Source: Diphasiastrum complanatum
Taxonomy: Eukaryota; Streptophyta; Lycopodiopsida; Lycopodiales; Lycopodiaceae
Direction: 5' to 3'
Assembly: GCA_029204225.1 (NCBI GenBank)
Contig: CM055108.1
Location: 1,246,253-1,310,252 of the forward strand
DNA: 64,000 nucleotides
Within the stretch, counting starts at the first letter, position 1. Each line of letters opens with the position of its first letter. Under the pieces are notes generated by a model, which saw only the letters and a list, made by a program, of their open reading frames with translations, did not search any database and had not been told where the DNA came from. Shown here one piece after another: positions 10,206-20,571 of this stretch. Both the position numbers and the translations under genes were made by a program.

Positions 10206-11075
10206 ATGACGGATCTCAGCCTGATGCATTACTGCCTTGGAGTAGAAGTGTGGCAAAAAGGACATGAAGTGGGTTTAACACAGGTGAAGTATGTCAAAGA
10301 GTTGCTGCACAGGTTTAGGTTGCAGGATTGCAAACCAGTAAACACTCCTATTGAGCCAAGTAAAAAGCTTTCTAAGCTTGATGAATCACAGTCATTTGAT
10401 GCTATGCTATATAGACAGTTAGTAGGGAGCTTGATTTACTTTACCAGAACTAGACCAGATATATGCTATGTTGTTGGCATTGTAAGTCAGTTTATGGCAG
10501 CACCTACGCAAACACATTGGAAAGCAACTAAGCGCATTTTGCATTATGTGAAAGGCACTTCAGAGTATGGCTTGATTTACAGGAAGCATGATGGTTTACC
10601 TGAGTTGTGTGGCTATGTGGATGCGGACTGGGGAGGTGACTATGATGATCATAGATCCACCACAGGATATATATTCCAGTTTTGTGGTAATTGCTTTTCC
10701 TGGTCTAGTATGAAGCAAAGTACAATTGCTCTTTCCACCATAGAAGCAGAGTATAAGGCAATGTGTAGTGTTGCACAAGAAGCTATATGATTGAGACAAA
10801 TCTTGAAAGAAATTGGCATGAAGCAGAAAAATCCCACGACTTTACATAGCAACAGTCAGAGTGGCATTCAGCTAGCAAAGAATCCAATGTTCCATGCGAG
10901 AACTAAACACATTGAGATTCAATATCACTTCATACGTGAGAGGCTGCTGAGTCGTGAAATTCATGTTGTTCATTGTAGCACAGAAGAACAATTAGCTGAT
11001 ATTTTCACTAAGCCACTTACTGGAGAAAAGTTTGATAAGTTTAGATCAAAGCTTTCTGTAATTAAAGTTTGTTGA
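10206..11075 (+). pseudogene. Copia RNase H region, family A copy 1
   Basis: C-terminal pol: the RT connection MTDLSLMHYCLGVEVWQKG, then LYRQLVGSLIYFTRTRPDI. RNase H follows with CGYVDADWGGDYDDHRSTTG, SSMKQSTIALSTIEAEYKAM, a TGA at 10788-10790 where copy 2 has TGG (Trp), then [20 protein letters not shown] and DIFTKPLTGEKF. The natural end is the TGA at about 11073. A polypurine tract (AAGGGAGAG, about 11119-11128) and the 3' LTR follow. Confidence 0.85.
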
Positions 11076-11128
11076 CTTTAAAGCTATGTATATGATTGTA
11101 TAAAAAGTGACTCTACTTTAAGGGAGAG

Positions 11129-11403
11129 AGTTAGAATTAAAGTTAGAATCACTGTGTTACTGTACTATGGGTCCTACCAGTGGATAAGGATCAGTTGGCC
11201 TCGCCACGAGGCAAGTCGACGGGACACGCGTCCCGCCAACGGCAACGTAGGTCATGCATGGGTTGCCTGAGTGAACAACTATATGTACAATGTAATTTCA
11301 TTTTGAGAAATACAGTTGCTATGTGACTTGCTGAAGAGAGTGATTTTCTGTCTGTGTTACTGTGTAGCATGATCTGTGTTCCTGTGCAAAGCAAATTCTA
11401 AGT
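11129..11403 (+). repeat. 3' LTR, family A copy 1 (275 bp)
   Basis: Directly after the polypurine tract. Same 275-bp length and clearly the same sequence as 27315-27589. Termini are AGTTAGAATT and AATTCTAAGT (imperfect inverted repeat, 9 of 10). Confidence 0.85.
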
Positions 11404-11723
11404 GAAATGAGAGAGAGCAGATAGAAGATGTGTCTCTCCATGAGTTACATCCTTTTATAGAGTGCCAAACCCTATTTGGCCACTTGGCTTTCTCTCTAAA
11501 ATGATAACCCTACTATTTTTGGGTCTAGATTCAAAGTACCCAACATTCAAATTTGAAATCTCTCTCAAGCTAGACTACCAACTTTCCCACACTTTCAAAA
11601 AGTATTTATCGAATGTATTTTGAACTAATAAAACTTCAAAAAGTTTATCTCTAAGTCTAAAATGAGTTCAGCCTCAATTGACAATTTACCAAAATATGAC
11701 TAAACTTGTTGAAATCTCTCACA
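11404..11723 (-). repeat. LTR of family C copia, right piece
   Basis: Reverse complement of the first ~320 bp of the family C LTR. The outer terminus TGTGAGAGATTTC reads from 11723. A TATA box CTATAAAAGG is at 11450-11459 on the minus strand. It belongs with 6800-6917. Confidence 0.8.
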
Positions 11724-11939
11724 AATTGTACACCCGTAAGTATATTTTTGTCTATACCATAAAGTTAGAAAATGAAGAGCCTCGCCTTTGAAAAAAATAG
11801 TTTTTTTATTGTTTCTCTTTTGTATTGCCATATGAACCAATACAAAATTTAATTCTGATATCAGTCTTCTACGTAATACAAATTATCTCAAATATAAACA
11901 AATACAAAATTTTTAAATACATAAATTTTTTGTTGGGCA
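11724..11939. other. AT-rich DNA without recognised feature
   Basis: No gene, repeat unit or RNA signal that I can support. Confidence 0.5.
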
Positions 11940-12400
11940 ACATGTGGAAATGCTATTGGATATTGATGCTTGGCCCTTCCAACACAACTACACATTTGGG
12001 CATTTTGTCATGCGATGCTGCCATGTGAACTCTGTACTTAGCCAAAATTTTGACATTTTTTTTGGTTGTGGCTCTACCGCGCGTGGCACATCCATGCCAA
12101 ATTTTTTTGAGGGACCCTACAGGTGAAATCCAGACTGGAGGTGGGGGTTCGACAATTAAATTTTTTTTTTGCATGGCACTACCACACAATTATTTTTAAA
12201 AACTAAAAATAAAAAAAAGAGTACAAAAAAATCTTGGCATGGTAGAGCCACTTGTGAGAGTGCCACACATGGCAGTTATTTAACCACCTCTCATATGACA
12301 AGTATCTCTGGAGATTTTCCATGCGTAGCACTACCATGCATCACAAAAGTTACAGAAAGTTTATTTTGATATTGCCATGCATGGCAAGATAACATTGTTT
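11940..12400 (-). repeat. Palindrome-rich repeat (GTGGCTNTGCCATGCGTGGCA type)
   Basis: Contains many direct and inverted copies of GCCATGCATGGCA-like words (for example around 12065-12095, 12170-12185, 12236-12275, 12320-12335, 12372-12384). Read in reverse complement it aligns with 58900-59110, including a shared stretch around GTTATTTAA and ATCTCCAGA, so this is one repeat family in opposite orientation. The density of short subterminal-type repeats resembles ends of CACTA-like DNA transposons, but no CACTA terminus was found. Confidence 0.6.
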
Positions 12401-12824
12401 GAAGATTTTCTTTTTAAATCTATAATGAATAACATGTTGATAAACAAACAATTTTATGATTAATTTATAAGTAGATGAGATTGTTTTTGAGGCTCTGAAT
12501 AAGTTTTGACTAATAATGAAATGATCATTATGTGATCATGAGTGTGGACTAAAAATGAAATGATCACTATGTCAAATTATGATGCATTTTGAATTAAATT
12601 TGAAATTTATTGATACTCAAATAAATAACATTAGCCATAATGTTGTATGATTATGTGAGAAATCAACATGCAACATGTTTCTATTTATAGTTGTCTAGCT
12701 TTTGCAAGAATGTTTGTGTGTTTGCAAAGATGAATGAATAATCAAAACATTGTGGCAAAGTGTATTATTATCTTTCATAATATTTTCATAAATGTTACCA
12801 CAATGAAGATGTTTTTTAGCTATA
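12401..12824. other. AT-rich DNA without recognised feature
   Basis: Short direct repeats around ATGATCA(T/C)TATGT only. No gene recognised. The following copia gag homology begins abruptly at about 12825. Confidence 0.5.
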
Positions 12825-14200
12825 ATAAGAAGGCTCTACACATGATAAAGATTAACGTTACCAATGAACTTCTCAAGGAAGTTGGTAAGTGCAAATCATC
12901 TTTGGAAGCATGGAATTCATTCAAGAAGCTTTATGAATCCAAGTCTACTTCTAGAGTGTTGACTCTAAGAAGGCAAATCTTTTCTTGTTTGCAAAAGAAT
13001 GAAGAAAGTCCAAGTACTTTTGTTTTGAGAATGAAAGCATTGAATGATGAGTTAGCTTGCATAGATGAAAGCAATAAGGAAGGAGAGCTTATTCAAGTGA
13101 TTCTTAATGACTTGTTGGATGCTCATGCTAACATTGTTCAAAGTATTGCTATTCAAAAGGCTTTGCCAAGTTTGATGGATCTTCAAGAGATCTTGATCAA
13201 TGAGGAATATAGGCTTCAAGCAAGAGGTGGATCTACATCGACACTTCAAGAGGATGCTATGTTCACAAAGGGCAAAACCAAAAGCAAGTGTTCTAAAGGG
13301 CAAGATCAAGTGGATGCTTCTTCAAGTGGCAAAAAGAAGGATAGATCAAAGCTCAAGTGCTTCTATTGTGGCATCAAAGGACACTTTGCAAGTGAGTGCT
13401 ACAAGAAGAAGAGAGATCAAGGAGACAAGCAAGGTAATCTTACTCTTGATGAGGATGGTTTGGATGTGCAAGATGCAAATGATGATGCTTTTGTGATGTC
13501 TTCATGTATGCTTGCTAATGATGGAGATCTAGATCCTTGGTGGATTGATAGTGGAGCAAGTTCACACATGACCTTTCACAAAGAGTACTTCACTTCTTTG
13601 TTGGCATATGGAGATGACAAGAGGGTGATCTACACGGCCAATGATGGTGAGTGTACAATCAAAGGGATTCGCACAATTCCTATTTCTCTCTCTACAAATA
13701 GGAATGCTCATTTGGAGGAAGTCTTGTTTATTCCATCTATTACCAAGAATTTGCTTAGTGTGAGTCAAATGCTAAGTAAGGGCCTCAAGGTGGAGTTTGA
13801 TGGAGATGCTTGTTTGATCAAAAGGAAGGATGTCTTGATTGGAAAAGATAAAAGGCAAGGGAAGTTGTTCAAACTTGATGCTTGTGTTATTGCTAACCAA
13901 GTTGGATGTGTTGCAAGGGAGCAAATTTCTATTCAAGAGGTTTGGCACAAAAGGATGAGACACCTCAACTTCAAGTCATTGGAGGTAATGGCAAGGAAGA
14001 AGGTTGTGATTGGTCTTTCAAGTTCCTTAAGTAATGACAAGCATGTTTGTGAGTCTTGTGCTTTGTCTAAGTCACATAGACTACCTTATACTAGATCTAT
14101 TTCTAGATCTACAAAGCTTTTTCAACTTGTACATTCGAATATTCATGGATTTACTACAATTAGCAATAGTGGAGCTAAGGTGTATGTAACGTTTCATTGA
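12825..14200 (+). pseudogene. Copia gag-protease-preintegrase, family C
   Basis: Long open frame; an upstream ATG at 12734 is in frame, but homology starts only at about 12825 (KKALHMIKINVTNELLKEVG). Gag continues with SKSTSRVLTLRRQIFSCLQK and LIQVILNDLLDAHANIV. The zinc knuckle CFYCGIKGHFASEC is near 13360. The protease is WWIDSGASSHMTFHKEYF near 13540, then KNLLSVSQM, gag-pre-integrase VWHKRMRHLNFKSLEVMA, CESCALSKSHRLPY and the start of integrase (LVHSNIHGF). The first catalytic Asp reads Asn in this copy (HSN for HSD). The frame closes at 14200 by a one-base change at VTFH; the integrase resumes in the next frame. Confidence 0.87.
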
Positions 14201-15118
14201 TGATTTTAGTAGATTTTGTTGGATCTATCTACTAAAGAGCAAGGATAAAGTGTATGATGTCTTTGTCAAGTTCAAGAATGCAAGGGAGAACCAATTCTCC
14301 ACAAAGATCAAGTGCTTGAGAGGTGACAATGGTGGTGAGTACCTATCTAACAAGTTCAAGGCCTTTTGTGATGAGCATGGGATCAAGAGGGGGTATACAA
14401 CATCAACGACCCCACAACAAAATGGAGTGGCTGAAAGGAAGAATAGGACTTTATGTGAAAGTGCTAAAGCTATGAGGTTAAGTGCTAATCTTGACAAACC
14501 ATTTTGGGATCAAGCTTTGTTGTGTGCCAATTTCTTGTGCAATAGGTGGCCGAGTGCTATTTTGGATGGAAGGACACCTTTTGAGATGCTATTCAAGAGG
14601 AGGCCGAGTGTCAACTTTCTAAGAACCTTTGGATGCACATGCTATGTCAACATTACTCTTGATGATAGGACCAAGGAGGATCCATCTTCAAGAAGAGGTA
14701 TTTTTGCTGGATATAGTGAGGTGAGTAAAGCCTACAAGGTTTACATTCCTTCTACTAGCAAAGTGATTGTTGGTAGAGATGTCATTTTTGATGAGGGAAA
14801 CATTCCAAAGGTGTCTTCAAGCATGATTGATGGTAAAGTAGATGGATCTAACATTCTTGATTTTGATGAGAAGGAACCTACTTTGGATGGTGGTGATGAT
14901 GGACCTTCATCAAGTCAAAAGCCAAGGAGAACATCAAGAGAAAGACAAGTACCTTCAAGGCTCAAATATGATCAAAAGGGTAAGCAAGTAGTTTTTGGAA
15001 ATTATGTTGCTTTCCTAACCTCTTTGAATGAGCCTACAAGTATAGATCAAGCAAGGAAAGAAGAGGAGTGGATCCAACCAATGGATCTTGAGTATCGATC
15101 TCTTATGAAGAGTGAGAC
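14201..15118 (+). pseudogene. Copia integrase, family C
   Basis: Continues the integrase in a shifted frame: DDFSRF-like start near 14205, LRGDNGGEYLSNKF with the second catalytic Asp, then TPQQNGVAERKNRTLCESAK with the catalytic Glu. After this come FWDQALLCANFLCNRWPSA, FGCTCYVNITLDDR, FAGYSEVSKAYKVY and VIFDEGN, then a linker and the first residues of RT (WIQPMDLEYRSLMKSET). At that point the family consensus stops and unrelated sequence begins, with the frame still open. Confidence 0.85.
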
Positions 15119-15390
15119 ATCTTTTGGAGGATCTTTTTGTGTACATGGAGCTATGCAAGTGGATGGATGTTATCTTGCTGTAAAATCAAGTAATGGATCT
15201 GGAAAACAAAGTTTGTTCAATGAATTTGATGGTCAAGTTGAAGATCAAAAAATTGATCTTAAAGCGCTTCAACTAGTCAAAAGGGAAGTTGGCAATTTGG
15301 AGCTAGTCAAGAGCATCAAAGGATCTATTCTTAGGAAGAAGATCATTCTTATGATGGATCAAAGTTCTATTGGCAAAAACTATGCTAGGA
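15119..15390 (+). other. Segment replacing the reverse transcriptase
   Basis: About 270 bp between RT residue ~25 and the RNase H start (HWKLGKRF at ~15391). It has no resemblance to RT in any other copy here. It remains open in the frame of the upstream integrase and reads SFGGSFCVHGAMQVDGCYLA, then KALQLVKREVGNLELVKSIK, and so on. The frame closes at 15402-15404. No domain is recognised. Likely origins are a captured host exon, template switching during reverse transcription, or sequence from another repeat. It sits where almost the whole RT should be, so the element cannot copy itself. Confidence 0.65.
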
Positions 15391-15977
15391 GCATTGGAAG
15401 CTAGGAAAGCGATTTTTTGAGGTACATCATTGGAACTCGAGATTTTGGCATATTGTATGAGGGATCATCACCTAATCTTTTTGGATTTTCAGATTTGGAC
15501 TATGCTGGAGATGTAATGGATAGGAAATCCATTAGTTCTTATTGTATTTTCATAGGTGATGGAGCTATATCATGGATGTCAAAGAAACAAGCCACTATCT
15601 CATTGTCATCTAGTGAGGCCGAGTACAAAGCTCTTACACATTGCACAAAGGAGATGGTATGGATCAAAAGGATGATCAAGGATGTTCACTTTCTGGATTT
15701 TTCAGAGAGCCCAATCATCTTTTGTGACAATCAATCAGCCCAAAGAATGACATCCAATCCTATCTTTCATGCTAGGAGCAAGCATATTGAGATACAATAT
15801 CATTTTGTGAGGGAGCGAGTCATTGCAAAGGAGGTGGAGCTTCAACATGTGTCTTCAAGGAATTGTGTAGCTGATATCTTCACCAAAGCATTGGGAAAAG
15901 ACTTGTTCATGAAACATAGGACTTCACTTGGAGTATTATCAAAATCTATGCTAAAACTAGTTGAAGAGGGAGTGTGA
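15391..15977 (+). pseudogene. Copia RNase H, family C
   Basis: RNase H region beginning HWKLGKRF and, after a one-base shift in a T-run near 15416, RYIIGTRDFGILYE. It shows the catalytic-type FSDLDYAGDVMDRKSISS, SKKQATISLSSSEAEYKALT, IFCDNQSAQRM, FHARSKHIEIQYHFVRERVI and DIFTKALGKDLFMKHR. It ends at TGA 15975-15977, overlapping the first bases of the LTR. The region is intact apart from the shift at its start. Confidence 0.85.
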
Positions 15978-16622
15978 AAGATTCAGCTAGTTTCATCACA
16001 TTTTGCGATATTTCCATATTTGGCATATTGAGGCCAAACCTTGTTTTAGACTTAGAGGTTGACTTTTCAAAGTTCATTATTCTAAATTTCATTTGAATAA
16101 ACACTTTTTGAAAGTGTGAGAAAGATAGAATGCAAGTTTGAGTAGATTCAACTTGAATAAGTTGGGTACATTAAATCTAGACCCAAAATTGGTAGGGTTA
16201 GCATTTTGGTGGGAAAGCCAAGTGGCCAAATAGGGTTTGGACCTGTTATAAAAGGATGTAACTCATGGAGAGAGTCATCTTCTCTCTTCTCTATCTCATT
16301 TCATGCTTATACATGGTCCTCTTGGGTTCTACTATCCATTGGTGCACTATCTTGGTGATTGCTTGCAATTGTATGTGTAGAATGATCTATATTTGCTATT
16401 TTTGGATCCACACGTGTGAAACACAGTAGCTTGCTGGTTTTGTACAGACAGCAACAGTACATAATCATTTCATTCAAGTTTGATCAAATTCTATTAGTGT
16501 TTGCATCTCAAATTGTGTGTAGATGCTGATTTTTCTACATTGGTGAAATTGGTAGTGTATTTCTCTTTCTAACCAAAGATCATTCAAGTAGATTGGATCT
16601 TAAGGATCTGAAATCTTTCACA
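15973..16622 (+). repeat. 3' LTR of family C copia (650 bp)
   Basis: Starts TGTGAAAGATT after the purine tract GAAGAGGGAG and ends AATCTTTCACA, an 11-bp perfect terminal inverted repeat. TATA box TATAAAAGG at 16247-16255; palindrome CACACGTGTG at 16409-16418. Serves as reference for the two minus-strand LTR pieces at 6800-11723 and 16907-17192. Confidence 0.88.
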
Positions 16623-16906
16623 CTCTTGATGTAGACTTGAATTCATAAAGCTTCTTCAAAGCTTCCCAAGCCTCCAAAGATGATGTGCACTTACCAACTT
16701 CTTTGAGAAGTTCATTGGTAACATTCATCTTAATCATGTGTAGAGCCTTCTTTGCTCTCTTGTCATACCTCACTTGATCTTGAGGTGCTTGAGGCCTCTC
16801 CTCCAACCCGCAACAATCTCCATCAACTCATTCATCTCCAATAAGGACTCCATCCTCACCTTCCAAGTAAAATAGTTGATTGAGGTAAGTCTATCAATTC
16901 TCTCCA
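16623..16906 (-). pseudogene. Copia gag fragment, family C, minus
   Basis: Minus-strand start of gag: LTSINYFTWKVRMESLLEMN-like reading from about 16900, then EERPQAPQDQVRYDKRAKKA and NVTNELLKEVGKCTSSLEAW, ending at KSTSRV, where the plus-strand LTR terminus begins. A frame difference separates the first ~20 residues from the rest. Upstream it is joined directly to a truncated LTR at about 16907, so PBS and leader are deleted. Confidence 0.82.
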
Positions 16907-17192
16907 ACATTTTATAGAGTGTCCAAATCTTATTTGGCCACCTGGCTTTCCCTCCAAAATGTAAACCCTACTATTTCTGGGTCTAGATTCAATGTACTCA
17001 AAGTTCAAATTTGAATCTTTCTCAAACTCAACTACCAAATTTTCCACACTTTCAAAAAGTGTTTATTGAATGTATTTTTTACTAATATAACTTCAAAAAG
17101 TTTAACTCTAAGTCTAAAATAAGTTTTGGCCTCTTATTGACAATTTATCAAAATATAACTAAACTAGACTAAACTAGTTGAAATCTCTCACA
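16907..17192 (-). repeat. Truncated LTR, family C, minus
   Basis: Reverse complement of the first ~286 bp of the family C LTR, from TGTGAGAGATTTC at 17192 to the TATA box (CTATAAAA) at about 16908-16916, where it is fused to gag. Confidence 0.78.
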
Positions 17193-17399
17193 ATTAGGTT
17201 ATTTTATTGTAAGTGTCTCATATTTATTTTAAATTATACCAAATAAGTACTATTTAGACTTATCGTGACCATGGTTTATGCATAAAACTATAAAATCAGG
17301 TACATTATCTTTATATTTATTTGTTCGCACCTCGCATACAATCCTTTGTGGTCTTTTGGGTACTATTTTAGTGTTGTTTACAAATTGGTGGAATCCAAG

Positions 17400-17842
17400 C
17401 TTTAGTTACTACCAATCTTACAAGATTTAAACTATTTTTGCAATGTTTGCTTGTTTCTGAAACTTTTGAGTACCAAAGATTGGTAATAATGGAACCTATC
17501 ATGTTAAATTTCTATCCTCTAGACTACCAATTAAGGTACTTTACCTTTCTGCATGTGTGGCACTTTGGTACTATAAGATGCTTTGGTACTTTGGTACTAC
17601 ATGTATATGATGATTTGGTACTTTCTAGATCTCATAGTACTACTAGTGATTGATACTTTGGTACTACCTATATATGATGCTTTGGTACTACTACCTGCAA
17701 GTACTTTCTACTTGAATATAGATCAATGGTAATGAGAATCCTCCTCAAGTTCACCTTGAAGATGTTAACAATGATTTTAATGCAGAAGAAATCTTGATTT
17801 TTCAGACTTCCAATTAAGGTACTTTGTCTTTCCTCATGTGTA
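17400..17842. repeat. GGTAC-rich degenerate tandem repeat, copy 1
   Basis: Repeated TTTGGTACTAC-like words spaced by ATATGATG. The whole block resembles 27600-28060 in order (ACTACCAATCTTACAAG, then ATAGATCAATGGTAATGAGA near the end). The two blocks were adjacent before the family A element inserted. The preceding 17193-17399 shows nothing recognisable. Confidence 0.6.
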
Positions 17843-17847
17843 GTACT

Positions 17848-17985
17848 ACTTAGAATTTGCTTTGCACAGGAACACATATCATGCTACACAGTAACACAGA
17901 CAGAAAAACACTCTCCACAACAAGCTCACATAGCAACTGTAATTCACAAAATGAAATTACACTTTACATATAGTTGTTCACTCAG
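17848..17985 (-). repeat. Truncated 3' LTR, family A copy 2
   Basis: Last ~138 bp of the family A LTR, ending in AATTCTAAGT on the minus strand and flanked by the target duplication GTACT. Confidence 0.82.
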
Positions 17986-18692
17986 ACACTCACATGGAAC
18001 ACTGGACTCTTTGCTAGCTGAATGCAACTCTGACTGTCGCTATGTAATGTCGTGGGATTTTTCTGCTTCATGCCAACTTCTTCCAAGATTTGTCTCAACC
18101 ATATAGCTTCATGTGTTGCACTACACATTGCCTTATACTCTACTTCTGTGGTGGAAAGAGCAATTGTACTTTGCTTCTTACTAGACCAGGAAAAGCAACT
18201 ACCACAAAATTGGAATACATACCATGTGGTGGATCTACGATCATCATAGTCACCTTCCCAATCCGCATCCACATAGCCACACAACTTAGGTAAACCATCA
18301 TGCTTCTTGTAAATCAAGTCATAATCTGAAGTGCCTTTCACATAACGCAATATGCGTTTAGCTGCCTTCCAATGCATTTTCGTAGGTGCTACCATAAACT
18401 AACTTACAATGCCAACAACATAGCATATATCTGGTCTAGTTCTGGTAAGGTAAATCAAGCTCCCTACTAACTGTCTATATAGCATAGCATCAAATGACTG
18501 TGATTCATCAAGCTTAGAAAGCTTTTTACTTGGCTCAATAGGAGTGTTTACTGGTTTGCAATCCTGCAACCTAAACCTGTGCAGCAACTCTTTGACATAC
18601 TTCACCTGTGTTAAACCCACTTCATGTCCTTTTTGCCACACTTCTACTCCAAGGCAGTAATGCATCAGGCTGAGATCCGTCATCTCATATTA
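17982..18692 (-). pseudogene. Copia RT end and RNase H, family A copy 2
   Basis: From the TAA at 18690-18692 (the same site as in copy 1): MTDLSLMHYCLGVEVWQKG, LYRQLVGSLIYLTRTRPDI, then a TAG near 18399 after VGIVS. It continues HWKAAKRILRYVKGTSDYDL, GYVDADWEGDYDDRRSTT, SSKKQSTIALSTTEVEYKAM, WLRQILEEVGMKQKNPTTLH and SPVFHVSV. The last residues come from LTR sequence joined by deletion. About 60 C-terminal residues are missing. Confidence 0.85.
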
Positions 18693-19440
18693 TTCCATGA
18701 GGTCTTTCTTGATCATGCCTATCATCTCTTGATTATTTCCCATAATAATCAAGTCATCAACATAAAGAGCTATCAAAGCAACCATACCATCAAAGCATAA
18801 GACATATAGATTTGGATCAGAGTGTGTTCTCGCCATCCCCTTTGAATGAAAGTAGGCGTCAATCCTACTATACCACGCACGTGGTGCCTATTTAAGACCA
18901 TAAAGCACTTTCTTCAAGCGACATACTTTATTTTCTTGTCCCTTCATTACAAAGCCTTTAGGTTGATCCATGAACACCTCTTCTTCTAGCTCACCATTTA
19001 GAAAAGCAGATTTTATATCCATCTGATGCAAAGGCCAACCAAAATGTGAAGCTAAAACAACAAATAGACATAGAGTATTTCACTTACATACTGGCGTAAA
19101 GGTCTCCTCATAGTCAATGCCTTTACTTTGTGCATACTCTTTGATCACCAATCTTGCCTTGTGCTTTGCTATACTTCCATTTGCACGGTCCTTAGTTCTG
19201 TATACCCATTTGCAACCAATGGGTTTCTTGCCAATTGGTGGTTCTGCTAAGTCCCATGTGCTATGCTTAGCAATTGACTCCATCTCCTCTCCCATGGCCT
19301 TGACCCAAACATCATCATCCTTCGCTTCACCATAAGTCAAAGGTTCTTTGCTTTGAATAATGCTAGATAGGAGAGCATAATTTGCTTCATACCTTTCAGA
19401 TTGCGTCTTCTCTCTTGTTGATCTTCGTAGCTCTCCCTGG
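18693..19440 (-). pseudogene. Copia reverse transcriptase, family A copy 2
   Basis: RT with WVKAMGEEMESIAKHSTWD, GCKWVYRTKDRANGSIAKHK and GIDYEETFTPVCK, then TGA at 19080-19082 (same codon position as copy 1). It goes on with [20 protein letters not shown], a copy-specific TAG in GLK*APRAW near 18896, and ALYVDDLIIMG near 18755. The catalytic Asp pair of YVDD is present. Confidence 0.84.
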
Positions 19441-20571
19441 CTAGATGACCTGGAAAGTTATCCATGTCACGACTCTCCAACAATCTCTCAAACCACTTAG
19501 AGAGCTTCCTGTCAGGTGATCAGCTTCCTGGTGAAAATGTATCCCACGATACATCCTTCTCCTTGCGTTTGTCCCCTGCAACTTCAATCCTTCTTGCACT
19601 AAAAGGTTTGTCCCTACATCTCTAACCTGTCTCTTGATGTTGAGTAGTAGTATCTTGAGATGTATCCTCTTTTCATCACTTGGAAGGTCAATGAATGGAT
19701 CATCATCAGATGGTATCCTCACTATACCATCTCTCCCACTGGATGTATCTATCTTCTCAGCATCCTCATCTTCATACATCTTGGATTCATCAGAGATAAC
19801 ATCACAATTTACATGGATTTTGTTTTCCATTGGATCAAAACATTTACAGCCCTTCACACGTTCATCATATCCTAGGAATATACACTTGATAGCTTTTACA
19901 TCAAGTTTATGTCTCTCTTCCTTAGGAACGTGTACAAAGGCCTTACATCCAAAGATTCGCAAGTGATTCACCTTTGGCGTCCTCTTTGTGAATGCTTCCT
20001 CGGGTGTTATCTTTGGTATGGCAATGGTAGGATTTCCATTGGGAAGATAGACTGTCGCATTGCATGCTTTTGGCCAAAAATCTTTTGGTAGTTTCATCTC
20101 AGCTAGCATAGATCTGGCACTTTCCACAATCGTACAATTCTTGCACTCAGCTACACCATTGAGAGTAGGAGTATGAGCTTGCGTAAATTGTCTTTTAAAC
20201 CCACATTGATCACAAAGATTATTGAAGTCATTAGACTTGTACTCACCTCCACTATCTGATCTTAGGACTTTGATCTTCCTACCTGTCTGATTTTTGAACA
20301 ATGCTTTGACGCTCTTGAAGTTGTCAAATGCATCTGATTTCTTCTTCAAGAAGTAGATCCATGTCTTACGTGACATATCATCAATAAAGGTCATGAAATA
20401 GAAGGCTTTACCTAAGGACATGGTCCTCATAGGCCCGCATAAATCTATGTGGATTAAATCCAGGATGTTCTTTGCTCTTGCAACACCTCCTTTATTGAAC
20501 TTCTCTCAATGCTACTTCCCATATACACAAGATTCGCACATGAATTTCAAGTGATCTTTTATGGTAGACAA
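19441..20571 (-). pseudogene. Copia integrase, family A copy 2
   Basis: Integrase in one frame from 20430: MRTMSLGKAFYFMTFIDDMS, RSDSGGEYKS, LNGVAECKNCT (catalytic Glu kept, flanking Arg lost), FGCKAFVHVPKEERHKLD and CIFLGYDERVKGCKCFDP, ending near 19441. The preceding LIHIDLCGP with the first Asp lies just upstream of 20430. In-frame stops interrupt the short linker (YGK*H*EKF) near 20505-20515. Confidence 0.83.

Larger units (their letters stand above)
6918..11403 (+). mobile_element. Ty1/copia element, family A copy 1
   Basis: Complete in outline and inserted in the LTR of a minus-strand family C element. The interrupted LTR is recognisable on both sides, and the flanks GAAAAG (6912-6917) and GAAATG (11404-11409) look like a diverged target duplication. 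Order: truncated 5' LTR, gag, CCHC, protease, integrase, RT, RNase H, polypurine tract, full 275-bp 3' LTR. The LTRs start AGTTAGAATT and end AATTCTAAGT, not TG...CA. The 5' LTR stops after about 113 bp and is joined directly to the gag start, so the rest of the LTR, the PBS and the leader are deleted. Coding is broken by several stops and shifts. Confidence 0.88.
12825..16622 (+). mobile_element. Ty1/copia element, family C, 5'-truncated
   Basis: Copia element lacking its 5' LTR, PBS and the first ~70 residues of gag, but with a complete 650-bp 3' LTR. Order: gag, CCHC, protease, integrase, a 270-bp segment replacing reverse transcriptase, RNase H, polypurine tract, LTR. Its 3' end at 16622 abuts a minus-strand family C gag (16623 onward), so the two now lie tail to tail with the flank CTCTT. 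Non-autonomous because RT is missing. Confidence 0.87.
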
